From positions 2,245,878 through 2,309,877 of the forward strand of contig NZ_KB235948.1 of the NCBI RefSeq assembly GCF_000332335.1: a DNA stretch of 64,000 nt, read 5' to 3'. Below are positions 28,840 to 38,680 of this stretch, in pieces. Positions within the stretch are counted from its first letter, which is position 1; each line of letters begins with the position of its first letter. The notes under the pieces were generated by a model. The model ran no database searches, was not told the DNA's origin, and saw nothing but the letters and a program-made list of their open reading frames with translations. The position numbers and the translations under genes were made by a program. This DNA is from Kamptonema formosum PCC 10802 (GTDB lineage Bacteria; Cyanobacteriota; Cyanobacteriia; Cyanobacteriales; Oscillatoriaceae).

Positions 28840-29177
28840 CCTTGATTTCCCCGGCAGTGGGATTAGCAATTGCCAGCGCCGGCCAACCCAAGAGTAAAAG
28901 CGAGATCCGGGTTTCTTTGGCACGAAGATCGAGAAACCCGGCTTCTGGCTTTTGCGCTTTTGTCTGGGAAGCCAGACTTCTTTGAGACGTTGCCCTTAAG
29001 TAATTTGTGTGAGTAGAGCCCCGCATCTCACACAAGTGAAACCCCGAGTTTCTTTGAGTGCGAGGGCGCGCAAGCGTTCCGCCCCCGCAGGAGCCAGAAA
29101 CCGGGCTTCTTCGGCGAAACCGGGTTTCTACGCCTTTTTCAATCCAAAATCCGGGCATCCAAAATCCAAAATCAATA
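28840..29177. repeat. Intergenic region with AGAAACCGGGTTTCT-type repeats
   Basis: Convergent intergenic space with copies near 28900-28950 and 29095-29130, and a tandem ATCCAAAATCC run before 29177. No gene seen. Confidence 0.65.
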
Positions 29178-31331
29178 TCAGCTGTCAGCTGTCAGCTGCG
29201 GTTTGCCCGCTACAGCCACCGGCATCTGGAGGCGGGCGCGAGGCTTCAGGGGACGTCCCAACCCATCGGTGAGGGCGTAGCTCTGGCTGAGCAGCCACAG
29301 CCACAAACCGGGATAGCGGGGTTCGATCCAGGACTGGAGGCGGCGGCTCAATGCCGGCAGCCATCCAAGCAGCCAGCTTTTCAGAGAGTCCAGGGTGAAA
29401 GTGAGGTAGCTGCTCAACCAGCGCAGCACCTCCCCAACCGTTACAAATTCCACGATCCAGAGCAACAGGGAGGGGTTTTTCCAAGCTGCCTGGAGAGCCA
29501 GCCCAGTAAAGGTGCGCCAGTCCGTCCGGTCTTTGATAAAGGTTTCCGCCAGCTGCGGGTCTTGTGCGGCCAAAATCCCGAAGAAGACATTCAAGATGGA
29601 GTTGATCCGCTCGGGTTTGACAAACTTGCCGGTGGGCACCATCATGCCCTTGGAAAACAGCCACGTCACCGAGACATTGCTCTGGTAGGCGCGAATCTGG
29701 TTCAAGTGAGCGGCGCTGAGCAGGTCGTGCTTGAGGGCCGTGTGGAGCAAATCGGTCAAGCGAGGCAAATTCCGCACCAGCGAGCCAAAGCCGGTGAAGA
29801 CGAGAGGGGATTGCAGGGAGGCGGCGTCGCCAATGGCAATCAGCCGGTCAAAGGCAACTTTGCGGTCCCTGGCGCTAGCGCTGAAATGTCCGGGAATATA
29901 GCCAAACGTAGCCTTTTTCCAGACCAGCTTGTCCATATCGCACCGGCGGTACTCTGGCAGGATCGTGAAAAAGTCCTCGTACATTTCCAGGAGGGAGCCC
30001 GGATTGTCTGGATGCACCTGGTGGTAGTGGAACAGATAAACCGTCAGTTCCTCACCGGCACCCGGGAACAGCTCCCAAATCAGCTGGCGTCCCCGCGAGA
30101 TATCCCCGTGAGCGTTGAGCACGTCGCCATATTGCGAGTCCCAGACGGAGGGCTCAAACCCACCGGCAATCACCGCTCCCACTGTCGGGCAGACGCTGTT
30201 AAAAGCCCGACCCCCATTCAGCTGCCAGGCGATAGGCGAAGCCGTTCCCATCGCATCCACCAGCAAGCGACCGGCTGCCTCTTTTTCCTCACCTGCCGGC
30301 AGGTGCTTGACACGCACGACGACTTGTGATATACTTGTCTCGACCCGTAAAAATTCTGTCTCATCCCAGATTTCACCGCCGGCGGCTCTGAGTTTTTCCC
30401 CGCACAGCCGCAGGAGTTTCTCCGCATCGAGCGCCACATTCAGCACCTTGGGGGTGTGGAGGACCGGTGCCTTAGCGGAGGGCGGGTTATTGGAGTCAAA
30501 GAATTTGTGGAATCCGTCCCTGTACTCCCGGGCAATGATGGATTCAAACTCTGCCGGTGTGAACAGACCCAGGTCAATGAGACTTTGGAACTCACTGCGA
30601 GAAATATTCCACTCCCGATTCATGCGGGCAAAGGGCAGCCGCTCCACCAGCAGCACCCGATAGCCCAACCGGGCCATCACTGCCGCGTGGAGGACTCCGA
30701 GAGCACCACCTATATATATAAGGTCGTAAACCGGCGAGAGGGAGGGGGAAGGGCCACTCTCCCCCGCTTGAAACACAACCTGCCGGGGTGTTTGCGGATT
30801 GCGGACGCCCTCGCGCCAGCGCTGCTCCCACCAATAGACCCGTTTTAGGTCATACTCCCCGTTGGGTATTTTCTGAAAGTATTGAACAGTGAGGGGGTAA
30901 TATGGGGCTAGTGCCTGAAAAATCGACTGCTGCGACAGATCGACAGCAGGCGGTTGCGGGTACTGGTAGGGAAACCGGTCTCTCAAACCGGCAGTTAGGC
31001 CAGCGAGTAACTGGCCCTCACCGGCAAGGGGCTTTTCTGCCCAGCGGAACACTTTTAAGTAGGTTGTCCGCTGCAGCGACCAGACAAAAATCGAGAGTTC
31101 CCCCTCGGGCACAGCCGGTGCGCTAGCGCCAGCGTCAGGAGAGAGTTCGACTTCTGTTTCAGGCGGCGGACTCGCTGGTGGCTGAACCGGCAAGCTTTGG
31201 AGCTGCACTCGGATACCGCCCCCGGCAGAGCGTTTCCACCAGCCCGCCGCGGGCTGGAATTCTTCAAGCAACCAGAGGCGGACTGAATCTGTATCCGGGG
31301 TGGGAACTTCCAGGTAGAGGATTTCTTTCAT
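29178..31331 (-). CDS. CruA/CruP-like lycopene cyclase family FAD-dependent oxidoreductase
   Basis: A 717-residue flavoprotein. The Rossmann FAD-binding strand-turn-helix YDLIYIGGALGVLHAAV lies at 202-218, followed by GYRVLLVERLPFARMNREW at 223-241. A further FAD-contact block IAIGDAASLQSPLVFTGFGS is near residue 500. This layout fits the cyanobacterial and plastid CruA/CruP group of lycopene-cyclase homologues, which act on carotenoids at the thylakoid. The N-terminal 200 residues are a separate region without a known motif, and the C-terminus (from about 590) is helical and basic. Cyclase activity is inferred; CruP-type members may not cyclise lycopene. Confidence 0.72.
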   Translation of the reverse strand: MKEILYLEVPTPDTDSVRLWLLEEFQPAAGWWKRSAGGGIRVQLQSLPVQPPASPPPETEVELSPDAGASAPAVPEGELSIFVWSLQRTTYLKVFRWAEKPLAGEGQLLAGLTAGLRDRFPYQYPQPPAVDLSQQSIFQALAPYYPLTVQYFQKIPNGEYDLKRVYWWEQRWREGVRNPQTPRQVVFQAGESGPSPSLSPVYDLIYIGGALGVLHAAVMARLGYRVLLVERLPFARMNREWNISRSEFQSLIDLGLFTPAEFESIIAREYRDGFHKFFDSNNPPSAKAPVLHTPKVLNVALDAEKLLRLCGEKLRAAGGEIWDETEFLRVETSISQVVVRVKHLPAGEEKEAAGRLLVDAMGTASPIAWQLNGGRAFNSVCPTVGAVIAGGFEPSVWDSQYGDVLNAHGDISRGRQLIWELFPGAGEELTVYLFHYHQVHPDNPGSLLEMYEDFFTILPEYRRCDMDKLVWKKATFGYIPGHFSASARDRKVAFDRLIAIGDAASLQSPLVFTGFGSLVRNLPRLTDLLHTALKHDLLSAAHLNQIRAYQSNVSVTWLFSKGMMVPTGKFVKPERINSILNVFFGILAAQDPQLAETFIKDRTDWRTFTGLALQAAWKNPSLLLWIVEFVTVGEVLRWLSSYLTFTLDSLKSWLLGWLPALSRRLQSWIEPRYPGLWLWLLSQSYALTDGLGRPLKPRARLQMPVAVAGKPQLTADS

Positions 31332-31485
31332 TGATTGGGCGTTGACTGCGACAGATCCCCTAAAGACAGAGTTGAAAGGAGCGCAACGTGGGCGCTTACT
31401 TCCGGATACTGAACTTAAAGAGGTTTAAAAAAAGTTTACATAACTCTCATATTGTTAACCTAGAAGATATTTGCCGGAACTTGCC

Positions 31486-31719
31486 ATGAACTATCCCATT
31501 CCAACCAGTCCGCAAGAAATCGAGGCGATGCGGCACCTCACGGTGAGTGAGGAGTTGGTCGCAGCCGCGATAGTCGGGGTGATTAAAATCTTCCGCTCTC
31601 AGGGGAGCTCCTTAGAAGACTTAAAGGCAGAAGTGCTAGCCGAGGACTCTCTCCTCGACCAGGTGCAGAGACGCTGGCTCAGTGATGTGGTCGCTGAAGC
31701 TTGGAAATGTCTTTCCTAA
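31486..31719 (+). CDS. Small conserved cyanobacterial protein
   Basis: A 77-residue acidic, helical protein (MNYPIPTSPQEIEAMRHLTV, then VAAAIVGVIKIFRSQG). I chose the ATG at 31486; a TTG at 31471 would add five residues. It resembles short cyanobacterial hypothetical proteins, but I cannot name the family. It is divergent from the CruA/CruP-like gene. Function unknown. Confidence 0.65.
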   Translation: MNYPIPTSPQEIEAMRHLTVSEELVAAAIVGVIKIFRSQGSSLEDLKAEVLAEDSLLDQVQRRWLSDVVAEAWKCLS

Positions 31720-31864
31720 TCGAGGCGGCGCAAATTTATTTCTTTCTTTCTTTCCCTGACAGGGACTCACACAAATGGCCCGAGCGGGGGAAATTATAGC
31801 ACATTTCCACAGGCTTTCCCCACGAGCCCGGAGGAGAAAAGCGCGCTACAGGCTTCTCCCTATA

Positions 31865-31965
31865 TATAGCAGTAGCGATTTAGGGCGCGGACGTAGGACA
31901 GGCGTGTCGCCTGTCCCTAGTGGCAAGTGAGATGCCCTGTCCTAAACTGACTGTGTGCTGCTATA
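31865..31965. repeat. MITE-like TATAGCAG repeat, short form
   Basis: TATAGCAGTAGCGATTTAGG on the left, GTGTGCTGCTATA on the right, and the central palindrome GGACAGGCGTGTCGCCTGTCC. The rest of 31720-32050 has no gene. Confidence 0.75.
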
Positions 31966-32050
31966 TATCGCACGGCGTCAGAGCCGGTGCGAAGCGGCAG
32001 GCACGGCAGGCCGGTGGGGGGTGTGAGGGCTGAAGTCCTCACTGCAAATT

Positions 32051-33130
32051 CTACTTCAGCTCGACTTCTCGTTTTACGTCAATCAGCACCCGCTCGCCGC
32101 GCAGGAGTTGGTACTCTCCGCGCCAGACGCCAGGGGTGAGGGGGCGCTCTTTGGTGTTCTTCTTGCCGACATAATTCGACCAGTTAATGCGATTGGGGGA
32201 TTGGAGCGCTCGTTTGCTCTCCGCAATGGTTGTGCCGTCAGGAGCGAGCAGGCGGAAATGCTCCACATCCCCTTTGAGAACGCCGAAAGGGTGAGCCCAG
32301 AAGATCAGCACCGGGCTGTTTGTAGAGATGGGGGCTTGGGAAAAGCTCCCCTCCCACAGGCTATTGATATCCCCCGGTGGCTGGCTGGAAAAGCCAGCTT
32401 TGACCAAACCCGTGCCGGCGTATTCCAGGTCCTGCTCCCACAGGGGGTGGCGCTTTACCTGACAGCCGGCTGCGGCGTCAGCGCCCACAAAGGGGTCTAA
32501 GGGTTGGCCCCGGTAGCGGAGAGTCAGGTGGACGTGGGGGAAGGAGGCCAAGCCAGACATCCCTACCATGCCCAGGACAGTTCCTTTTTCTACCTTCATT
32601 CCCGGTTTGACGGCTACGCTGCCAGAGCGCATGTGGCAGTATTGAGTTTGCCAGCCGTTGCCGTGATCGATGACGGCTCCATTGCCACACTCAATGCCTT
32701 TGAGTTGGGAGGCTTCTTCCATCGCCTGCATCCGCCGGTCGGGAATTGCGTCCCGCACCCGCAGGACCGTGCCGGCTGCTGAGGCTCTCACGGCCACCCC
32801 CCGGGCCATCGCCTGTTCGTCGGGAATTCCGAAGTCTGTGCCGTTGTGGCCATCGTAGGTTTGGCGACCGCAGCCAACATCAACGTATTCCGGGCCTGGA
32901 GCGCGGTCGAAGTAGGACAAAATGAAGCAGTCTTGGCCCAAGGTGCAGTCGATGGGAATGGCAAACTTGGGCGAATCGCCGGCTTGGGCGACGGTGGCGG
33001 CGGGTTGAGCTGCCGGTGCCTGCGCCCCTGTGGCTGTCCCCTGCTGGAAGCTGCTGGGGAGGCTGGCTAGTGTGAGGGCGAGAAGGAAGGTAAAAAGATG
33101 TTTTCTTGACAGTGCGATCATCGGTTGCAT
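32051..33130 (-). CDS. M23 family metallopeptidase
   Basis: A 359-residue secreted or periplasmic peptidase expected to cut peptidoglycan cross-bridges. Residues 1-36 form a signal peptide (LFTFLLALTLASLPSS). The zinc ligands of the LytM/M23 fold are present: H95 and D99 in GHNGTDF, and H199 and H201 in FPHVHLTLR; H166 (YCHM) is the further catalytic His. The C-terminal 110 residues (from SLWEGSFSQAPIS) look like a beta-rich binding domain. An ATG three codons in is an alternative start. The gene is divergent from the PAP2 gene. Confidence 0.88.
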   Translation of the reverse strand: MQPMIALSRKHLFTFLLALTLASLPSSFQQGTATGAQAPAAQPAATVAQAGDSPKFAIPIDCTLGQDCFILSYFDRAPGPEYVDVGCGRQTYDGHNGTDFGIPDEQAMARGVAVRASAAGTVLRVRDAIPDRRMQAMEEASQLKGIECGNGAVIDHGNGWQTQYCHMRSGSVAVKPGMKVEKGTVLGMVGMSGLASFPHVHLTLRYRGQPLDPFVGADAAAGCQVKRHPLWEQDLEYAGTGLVKAGFSSQPPGDINSLWEGSFSQAPISTNSPVLIFWAHPFGVLKGDVEHFRLLAPDGTTIAESKRALQSPNRINWSNYVGKKNTKERPLTPGVWRGEYQLLRGERVLIDVKREVELK

Positions 33131-33272
33131 TCCGAAAAATCAAAAATATGCCGCATGGCTCAGCTCAATCCCAGGGCTGTGCGGTCTATAATGTGACGTG
33201 GGCCGGTGGCGGTCGGTGACTCTGCGGTAGAAATTTTGTTCACTTAAGAACGCTCTCGCGGTAATCCTGGAA

Positions 33273-33968
33273 ATGGGACTGAAAACTAAGCTTTTATCAA
33301 TCCTTTCGACGATTCGGATTGCGGGGTTGCTCCAGGCTGGTCTGGCGATGTCGGTATTTGCCTGGATTGCCAAGGAAGTGCTGCGCAAGCAAACCGCCGC
33401 TTTTGACACGGCAATTTTAATGGCTCTGCGGCAAACGCACACCCCCCTGCTGGACCGTGCCGTTGTGGCTGTCACCTTTTTGGGGGAGCCGGAATTTTTA
33501 CTGGCCCTGTGTGCCGGTTCGGCAGCAGTGTTGCTGCGCGACAAGCGCCGGTCGGAAGCCACAACTCTCGGCATCGCCGCCGCCGGCGCAGTCGGTTTAA
33601 ACTACTGGCTGAAACATCTATTTTCTCGCGACAGGCCGGCCCTGTGGGACCGCATTGTTGATGTCGGCTTCTACAGTTTTCCCAGCGGTCACGCTATGAT
33701 TTCGATGGTCGTTTACGGGATGCTGGGCTATTTGCTGGCCAAGCGCTTCCCCCGCTGGCGCGGGCTGATTGTCTCCTCTACGGTTGTGCTGATTGCTGCC
33801 ATCGGTCTGAGCCGGCTTTATCTGGGCGTCCACTGGCCTACTGATGTGATCGCCGGCTATTCGGCAGGTGTGGTTTGGCTGATTGCCTGTATCCTCAGCC
33901 TGGAAGTCTGGCGAGAGTATCGCTTGGTTGCCGGCGGTTCCGCAGACCGGTCCCTGCTGCCTGATTAA
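33273..33968 (+). CDS. PAP2-type phosphatase, second paralogue
   Basis: A 231-residue membrane phosphatase with six likely membrane segments. It has KHLFSRDRPALWDR near 111-124, FPSGHAM near 134-140 and SRLYLGVHWPTDV near 180-192, which are the three PAP2 motifs in order. It should act on lipid phosphates at the plasma membrane. The paralogue lies at 24577-25317. Confidence 0.9.
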   Translation: MGLKTKLLSILSTIRIAGLLQAGLAMSVFAWIAKEVLRKQTAAFDTAILMALRQTHTPLLDRAVVAVTFLGEPEFLLALCAGSAAVLLRDKRRSEATTLGIAAAGAVGLNYWLKHLFSRDRPALWDRIVDVGFYSFPSGHAMISMVVYGMLGYLLAKRFPRWRGLIVSSTVVLIAAIGLSRLYLGVHWPTDVIAGYSAGVVWLIACILSLEVWREYRLVAGGSADRSLLPD

Positions 33969-35098
33969 TAGGTATTGTAAAACTTTATTACGTTTGCCGG
34001 CAAGAGCAGAGACTGGCAGACTATAATGGGTGGCTGCATTGCGACAGCATCCCAACCGGCACACCTTTCAGCAACGAACACCGCGCATTCTCAAAGGAAG
34101 CGTGCGATTCTCAGTTGGGACGTCAGTCAAGATGGTTTGAAGAGTGGTGCCGGCATAAATGGCGCATTGAATCGTTCGTTTTCAGAGGGACAATCACAGA
34201 CAGAGCGATTGGCACCCTGCTCGGGGTTTAAGCAACGCTTGTGCCTTCCCCCAAGTATGAGGGGAACAGTTATCTGCCGGAAGGGCGAATAGCTCCAGCT
34301 TTCATGCGTGTCTATGCCCAACAGCAGAGTTGCTCAAACGCAGATTTATGAGTCTGTCGGTATTTGGCTGTGAGAGATGGAACTGTAAGACGGGCCCAGC
34401 CTATTTAACAGCATTCCTGACTTTCAAGGTTCTCTCCTCTCTCACCCCCTCACCGCCTCAGCTTGCCGTTTGAATGCGCGAGATCCGAAGTTGCCGGTTG
34501 CCCGAGGGACCGACGCCTCCGGGTTGCCGGTAAAACTCTCTACCTAGGAGAGTTTGATTTTTTTAGGATTTATTGCAACTAATTATCCGGACTTTAAAAC
34601 AATCTCTGTCCCGCCCTGTCGATTTCAAGTGCAGCCAATTGTAAATTTATGTGTGCGCAGCCAGCAGGAGGGAAGAAAATATGATATTAGCAGAGCAGCC
34701 CGAGGAACACGCCGAAGCGTTTTCCGCACTCGGAAGGAGTTCGCCTTAGCGAGGGGAGGGGCTCCTGTGGGGTGGGGGTTGCCTTTGGGTAGAGGTTCTC
34801 GAAAGCTAGGATAAGATGAATTCCCGCGCCGGGCCTTTTCTCAACACCCGCCGCCCCCGGTGGGAAATTGAGGCAGAAAGAGGTTGCTGCGAGCGATAAG
34901 CACACAAGGATCGAGGCGCGACAGCTGGGGATCGCGGTTTTTAGCACCCGACCCCCAACAGCCAGCCCCAGCAAACCCCTGAAAACTGGCACCAAAAAGT
35001 TTTTAGTTAATTTGGTTACAATTTGAGGATTCTTCACGAGTTCTTCACGTTTGGCCGCTAACCTTAGTGAGATAGGCAGCTCGCTGAAGGGGAACGTT
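33969..35098. other. 1.1-kb stretch without a supported gene
   Basis: No convincing coding sequence. It does contain a strong plus-strand terminator at 34533, which has no gene within 560 bases upstream, and a possible -10 box TACAAT near 35016 ahead of the gene at 35099. Confidence 0.45.
34533..34566 (+). terminator. Orphan rho-independent terminator
   Basis: AAACTCTC (34533-34540), loop TACCTAG and GAGAGTTT (34548-34555) form an 8-bp stem followed by GATTTTTTTAGG. No plus-strand gene ends near it, so it may end a small RNA. Confidence 0.7.
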
Positions 35099-35401
35099 AT
35101 GGTTGTGCTAAAGAATAAGTTTGATGAAGAGTTAAACCGGCAGGAAACGATGAACGATCGCTCGGGACGGAAGGTTGAGGTGAAGCCGCATCCGGGCGCT
35201 GTCCCGATCGTTGCCGAAGGCGATCCAGTGATGGACCGGCCTATCCGCTCAGTTCACGACCGGCAGCCGCACGGTCCAGAAGAGTTGAAAGCGGTTCGCC
35301 ACTGCCCGATGAGTGTGGGTTCGTTTAAACCGGCGGGGGGTTCCAAGGTTCGCTATCTGGACTTCCAAGGGCATTTCACGGAGATCGGCAATTCTATGTA
35401 G
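35099..35401 (+). CDS. Hypothetical protein
   Basis: A 100-residue soluble basic protein. I chose the ATG at 35099, which is preceded by AAGGGG at 35086-35091; an earlier start at 35051 is possible. The sequence (MVVLKNKFDEELNRQETMND, then DRPIRSVHDRQPHGPEELK) shows no motif, membrane segment or repeat. Codon use looks like that of the neighbours. I do not recognise a family, and coding status is moderately certain. Confidence 0.5.
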   Translation: MVVLKNKFDEELNRQETMNDRSGRKVEVKPHPGAVPIVAEGDPVMDRPIRSVHDRQPHGPEELKAVRHCPMSVGSFKPAGGSKVRYLDFQGHFTEIGNSM

Positions 35402-36291
35402 TGCCCCTGTGGGACAAAACGCTCCTTGACTGAACTTGCTTCAGCCGGCTGGATCGCTGGCCCACCTCGCGGTCAGAGCGGTTCAATGGCAAATGGGCCA
35501 CGCAAGCCGGTGTCGCGGGCGGGATGAGTGTCAAAAAATGTAATACAAATGTAACATAAAAAACGCGGATAAATCAGGGTGTTTTGGCGTTCAGGGGCGG
35601 TTTTTAATTGCACCTGCCGGTGTCAGACAGTTTCCAATGAGGGCGATCGCGACTGCGGGCAGTTCCGTCAGCCGGTGGAGCGCCACATCGTCAGTCAGAA
35701 CGGCTTAACAGCTGGCGGCCATATTTCGCAAAATTCCATTACCTCGCGGCGCGGCTGGGGTGCAATGTCGCAGTGGGCCACTCTGCAGGGCAGGTGAGCG
35801 ATGAGACGCAACTACTCCTGGAGCGTCAGCGCATCCGATTGTTTCACAAGCTGAAATAGGAAGTCTTGCGATCTGGCGGTTAACTCCAGTAAAATTGATA
35901 GGGATACCGGCACGATTAGTTTTAGGTTATGGCACTGCTGGGCAGCCGGCTAGTTGCGGCTGGCGTGCCGGTGCTGGGGTGAAACTGCCGGACGGAGCAA
36001 CGAACACCGATTCATCTTCGATGCTAAATTTAGGCATTGTACGAGAAAAGTTAATTAATGTTAGCTCTTATTTTCTCTATTGTCCTGGCGCTCTAACCTT
36101 CAGGAAGACGCTGGCGCGTCTAGGGCGTATTGGCGGTTTCTAAAAAATAAATGACACAAATAAATTAGGCTCTATATCCCCTGAATATTTAAAATCTAGC
36201 CAAGATTTATTGGCAATTATAAACTCACGGCGACCAGAAAAGTAGCGTTACGCGGAGCGTAACGCACCCTACTGCTGCCTACACCGGCACT
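35402..36291. other. Gene-free stretch with a palindrome
   Basis: Contains GCGTTACGC (36245-36253), GGA and GCGTAACGC (36257-36265), a 9-bp hairpin of a kind often dispersed in cyanobacterial genomes. No supported gene. Confidence 0.45.
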
Positions 36292-36395
36292 CTAGCAGTA
36301 TTCACTTAGGTTAGGACAGTAGGACAGGCGGGACGCCTGTCCTACGCCTTTTCCCCTAGGCGACTGATGTCGTAACCAATATGACTACTGCTATA
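36292..36395. repeat. MITE-like TATAGCAG repeat, short form
   Basis: Left end CTAGCAGTATTCACTTAGG, right end CCAATATGACTACTGCTATA and the central palindrome GGACAGGCGGGACGCCTGTCC. Confidence 0.75.
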
Positions 36396-36504
36396 ACGCC
36401 CTCGCCCCGCCACCCACACAAATTGAAACAAATCCCACGGATTCACAATCATCCGCCTCCATGATATCTTCCCCCGTATTCCTGAAAACACTAACCACCG
36501 GCAC

Positions 36505-37683
36505 ATGAGTGACGAACAATTCCAGCCAACCCAGAAACCGCAGAAGCGCCTGATGTCCCTCGACGTGTTTCGAGGCATCGCCATCGCCAGCATGATTCTC
36601 GTCAACAACCCCGGCAGCTGGGACTATATCTATCCCCCCCTGGAACACGCAAAGTGGCACGGCTGCACACCGGCAGACCTCGTATTCCCCTTTTTCCTGT
36701 TTATCGTCGGTGTGGCGATGTCCTTCTCTCTGCGCAAATACACGCCAGAAAACCGGCCCGCAGCAGCGGTTTACTGGCGCATCCTGCGCCGGTGCGCCCT
36801 TCTATTTGCCCTGGGGTTGCTACTCGCCGGCACTTCCTTAACCCTAGACTGGCTGCTCAACGGCAAACCCCTGGACTTCGGCACAATCCGCATCATGGGA
36901 GTGCTCCAGCGGATCGCAATCTGCTACGCCCTCGCCAGTTTAGCGGTGCTGCACCTGCCGCGAAAAGGGCAGTGGGGGCTGGCGGTGCTGTTACTGCTGG
37001 CATACTGGGGGGCGATGCAGCTGGTTCCCGTACCGGGTTACGGTGCCGGCAACCTCTCGCCCAATGGCGAAGGCAGCCTGGTGGGTTATATCGACCGGCT
37101 GGTGCTGACGCCGGCGCACCTGCTCAAGCGCGACATCGGTTTTGACCCTGAGGGGCTGTTGAGCACTCTGCCGGCAGTGGTGACGGTGCTGATGGGCTAC
37201 TTTGCCGGTGAGTGGCTGCGGGTGAGGGAGGCAGAAGCGGAATCCAGCATCCAGCTAGCGCTTGCCGGTGCCAGTTGCCTGATTGTCGGGCATTTGTGGG
37301 GGTTTGTCTTCCCCATCAACAAGCAGCTGTGGACAAGTTCCTATACTGTGCTTACTGCCGGTTGGGCGCTGCTGCTGCTTGCCGGCTTGTATTACGCCAT
37401 CGAGGTGCGCCGGTGGTGCCGGTGGGCGTGGCCATTTGAAGTTATGGGCTTGAACGCTATTTTCCTGTTTGTCGCTTCAGGAATGGTGGCCCGCATTTTG
37501 ATTAAAACTCATGTCGGTGCCGGTGAGAGCGCGCCGAGCCTTTATACTTGGATATACGAGAAGCTGTTTGTGCCGGCAGCCGGTCAGATGAACGGTTCCC
37601 TGGCGTTTGCCCTAACCACGGTGTTGCTGTGGTGGCTGGTGCTTTACGCCCTGTACCGCCGTCGGTGGTTTTTCAAGCTTTAG
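36505..37683 (+). CDS. HGSNAT-like (DUF5009/COG4299) membrane acyltransferase
   Basis: A 392-residue polytopic membrane protein with about ten hydrophobic segments. The N-terminal RLMSLDVFRGIAIASMILVN and PADLVFPFFLFIVGVAMSF match bacterial homologues of heparan-alpha-glucosaminide N-acetyltransferase, which pass an acetyl group across the membrane to a sugar. The FRIMGVLQRIAICYAL-like block (here IRIMGVLQRIAICYALASL) is also conserved. The acceptor in cyanobacteria is unknown, perhaps a cell-envelope sugar (inference). It stands alone on its strand. Confidence 0.85.
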   Translation: MSDEQFQPTQKPQKRLMSLDVFRGIAIASMILVNNPGSWDYIYPPLEHAKWHGCTPADLVFPFFLFIVGVAMSFSLRKYTPENRPAAAVYWRILRRCALLFALGLLLAGTSLTLDWLLNGKPLDFGTIRIMGVLQRIAICYALASLAVLHLPRKGQWGLAVLLLLAYWGAMQLVPVPGYGAGNLSPNGEGSLVGYIDRLVLTPAHLLKRDIGFDPEGLLSTLPAVVTVLMGYFAGEWLRVREAEAESSIQLALAGASCLIVGHLWGFVFPINKQLWTSSYTVLTAGWALLLLAGLYYAIEVRRWCRWAWPFEVMGLNAIFLFVASGMVARILIKTHVGAGESAPSLYTWIYEKLFVPAAGQMNGSLAFALTTVLLWWLVLYALYRRRWFFKL

Positions 37684-37939
37684 ATGGGGTGGTGCGCGTT
37701 CTCAGCCGCCACGGCGGGCGGGCAGCCACGGGGGCGATTGCTGCCAATTTAAACTTAATAAGGAACCGCCAAGAGGCCAAGGACGCCAAGAAGGAAGAAG
37801 AATCAGGAAGAGGTACAGCTGATGATAGGTTGTTAGAGGGGCTTATTTTAGCACAGTTTTGCAGAAATGTCAAGGAGTGCCGGCGGTAAAGAGGGGTGGG
37901 GTGCGCGGTTGAGCGCACCGAGCGTATTGTGTTGTGGCA

Positions 37940-38680
37940 TTAGAGGCGCTGGAGCAAGTTGCGACCGTGGGTGTCGGTGCCGCAGGTGGTTAGCAAATTG
38001 CAGGCGGCGCTGAGTTCCAGCACCTGCTCGGTTTGCTTGGGGCTGGGGCACCAAGGTTTGGGGTTATTGTAGGCGTAGTAAGCTTCTGCGGCGTCGATAC
38101 CGAGTTCGGCAGCGGCGGGGACTAGCTGAGTGGCTGGTATGCGGTAGCGAGCGGGGTGAGCCAGAACTGCCAGCCCACCGGCACTGTGAATGGCAGAAAT
38201 GACACTGCCGGCGTGACAGTTACTCCCTGCGGCTGCCTTGCCTTGCAGGTAGGGCTCCATGTGCGGGTGCTGTGGGTCGAAGGCATAGCCGAGAATGTGC
38301 ACCTCACAGCCTAGCAGATCGGCGTTGATTTCTACGCCGGTCCAGAGGTGGGGCAGCGGGGATGCGGCGACTGCTGGACGCATCGCCCGATCGCTGAACT
38401 TTTGCCGGTCGTCTAGCCAGCGCTGAGCGACTTGGTAGCCGCCGACGCTGTGGTGATCGGTGATGGCCAGCCCTTTCAGGCCAATTGCGATCGCTTGCTC
38501 AATCAATTCTTCTGGCTTCAAATGGCCATCGGAGAAGGTTGTGTGCATGTGAAAGTTGTGCGAGCGCGGACAACTTTCAGCACCGATCGTCTGAAAGACG
38601 TGCTTTAGTGCTGGCATATTCTGTGCTGCCGGCTTCGGTGAGCGAGAAGCCCAAGCAAGATTGACCGCATTGACCGCCAT
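37940..38680 (-). CDS. PHP domain metal-dependent phosphoesterase
   Basis: A 246-residue PHP-domain hydrolase. The metal-binding motifs are in order: FHMHTTFSDG, ITDHHS, GVEINAD, LAHPARYR and CGTDTHG at the C-terminus. The upstream frame is open to 38938, but homology begins near CPRSHNFHMHT, so I chose the ATG at 38680 (MAVNAVNLAW). Members include nucleotide and 3'-phosphate hydrolases (YciV/TrpH group); the substrate here is unknown. Confidence 0.85.
   Translation of the reverse strand: MAVNAVNLAWASRSPKPAAQNMPALKHVFQTIGAESCPRSHNFHMHTTFSDGHLKPEELIEQAIAIGLKGLAITDHHSVGGYQVAQRWLDDRQKFSDRAMRPAVAASPLPHLWTGVEINADLLGCEVHILGYAFDPQHPHMEPYLQGKAAAGSNCHAGSVISAIHSAGGLAVLAHPARYRIPATQLVPAAAELGIDAAEAYYAYNNPKPWCPSPKQTEQVLELSAACNLLTTCGTDTHGRNLLQRL

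Noticed and set aside
29058-30329. 423-residue plus-strand open frame
   Set aside because: It is antisense to the CruA/CruP-like flavoprotein, whose FAD motifs are clear; low-complexity composition and no family match.
35579-36143. Short plus-strand frames in the gap before the acyltransferase gene
   Set aside because: Composition is random-like with no motif or ribosome-binding site.
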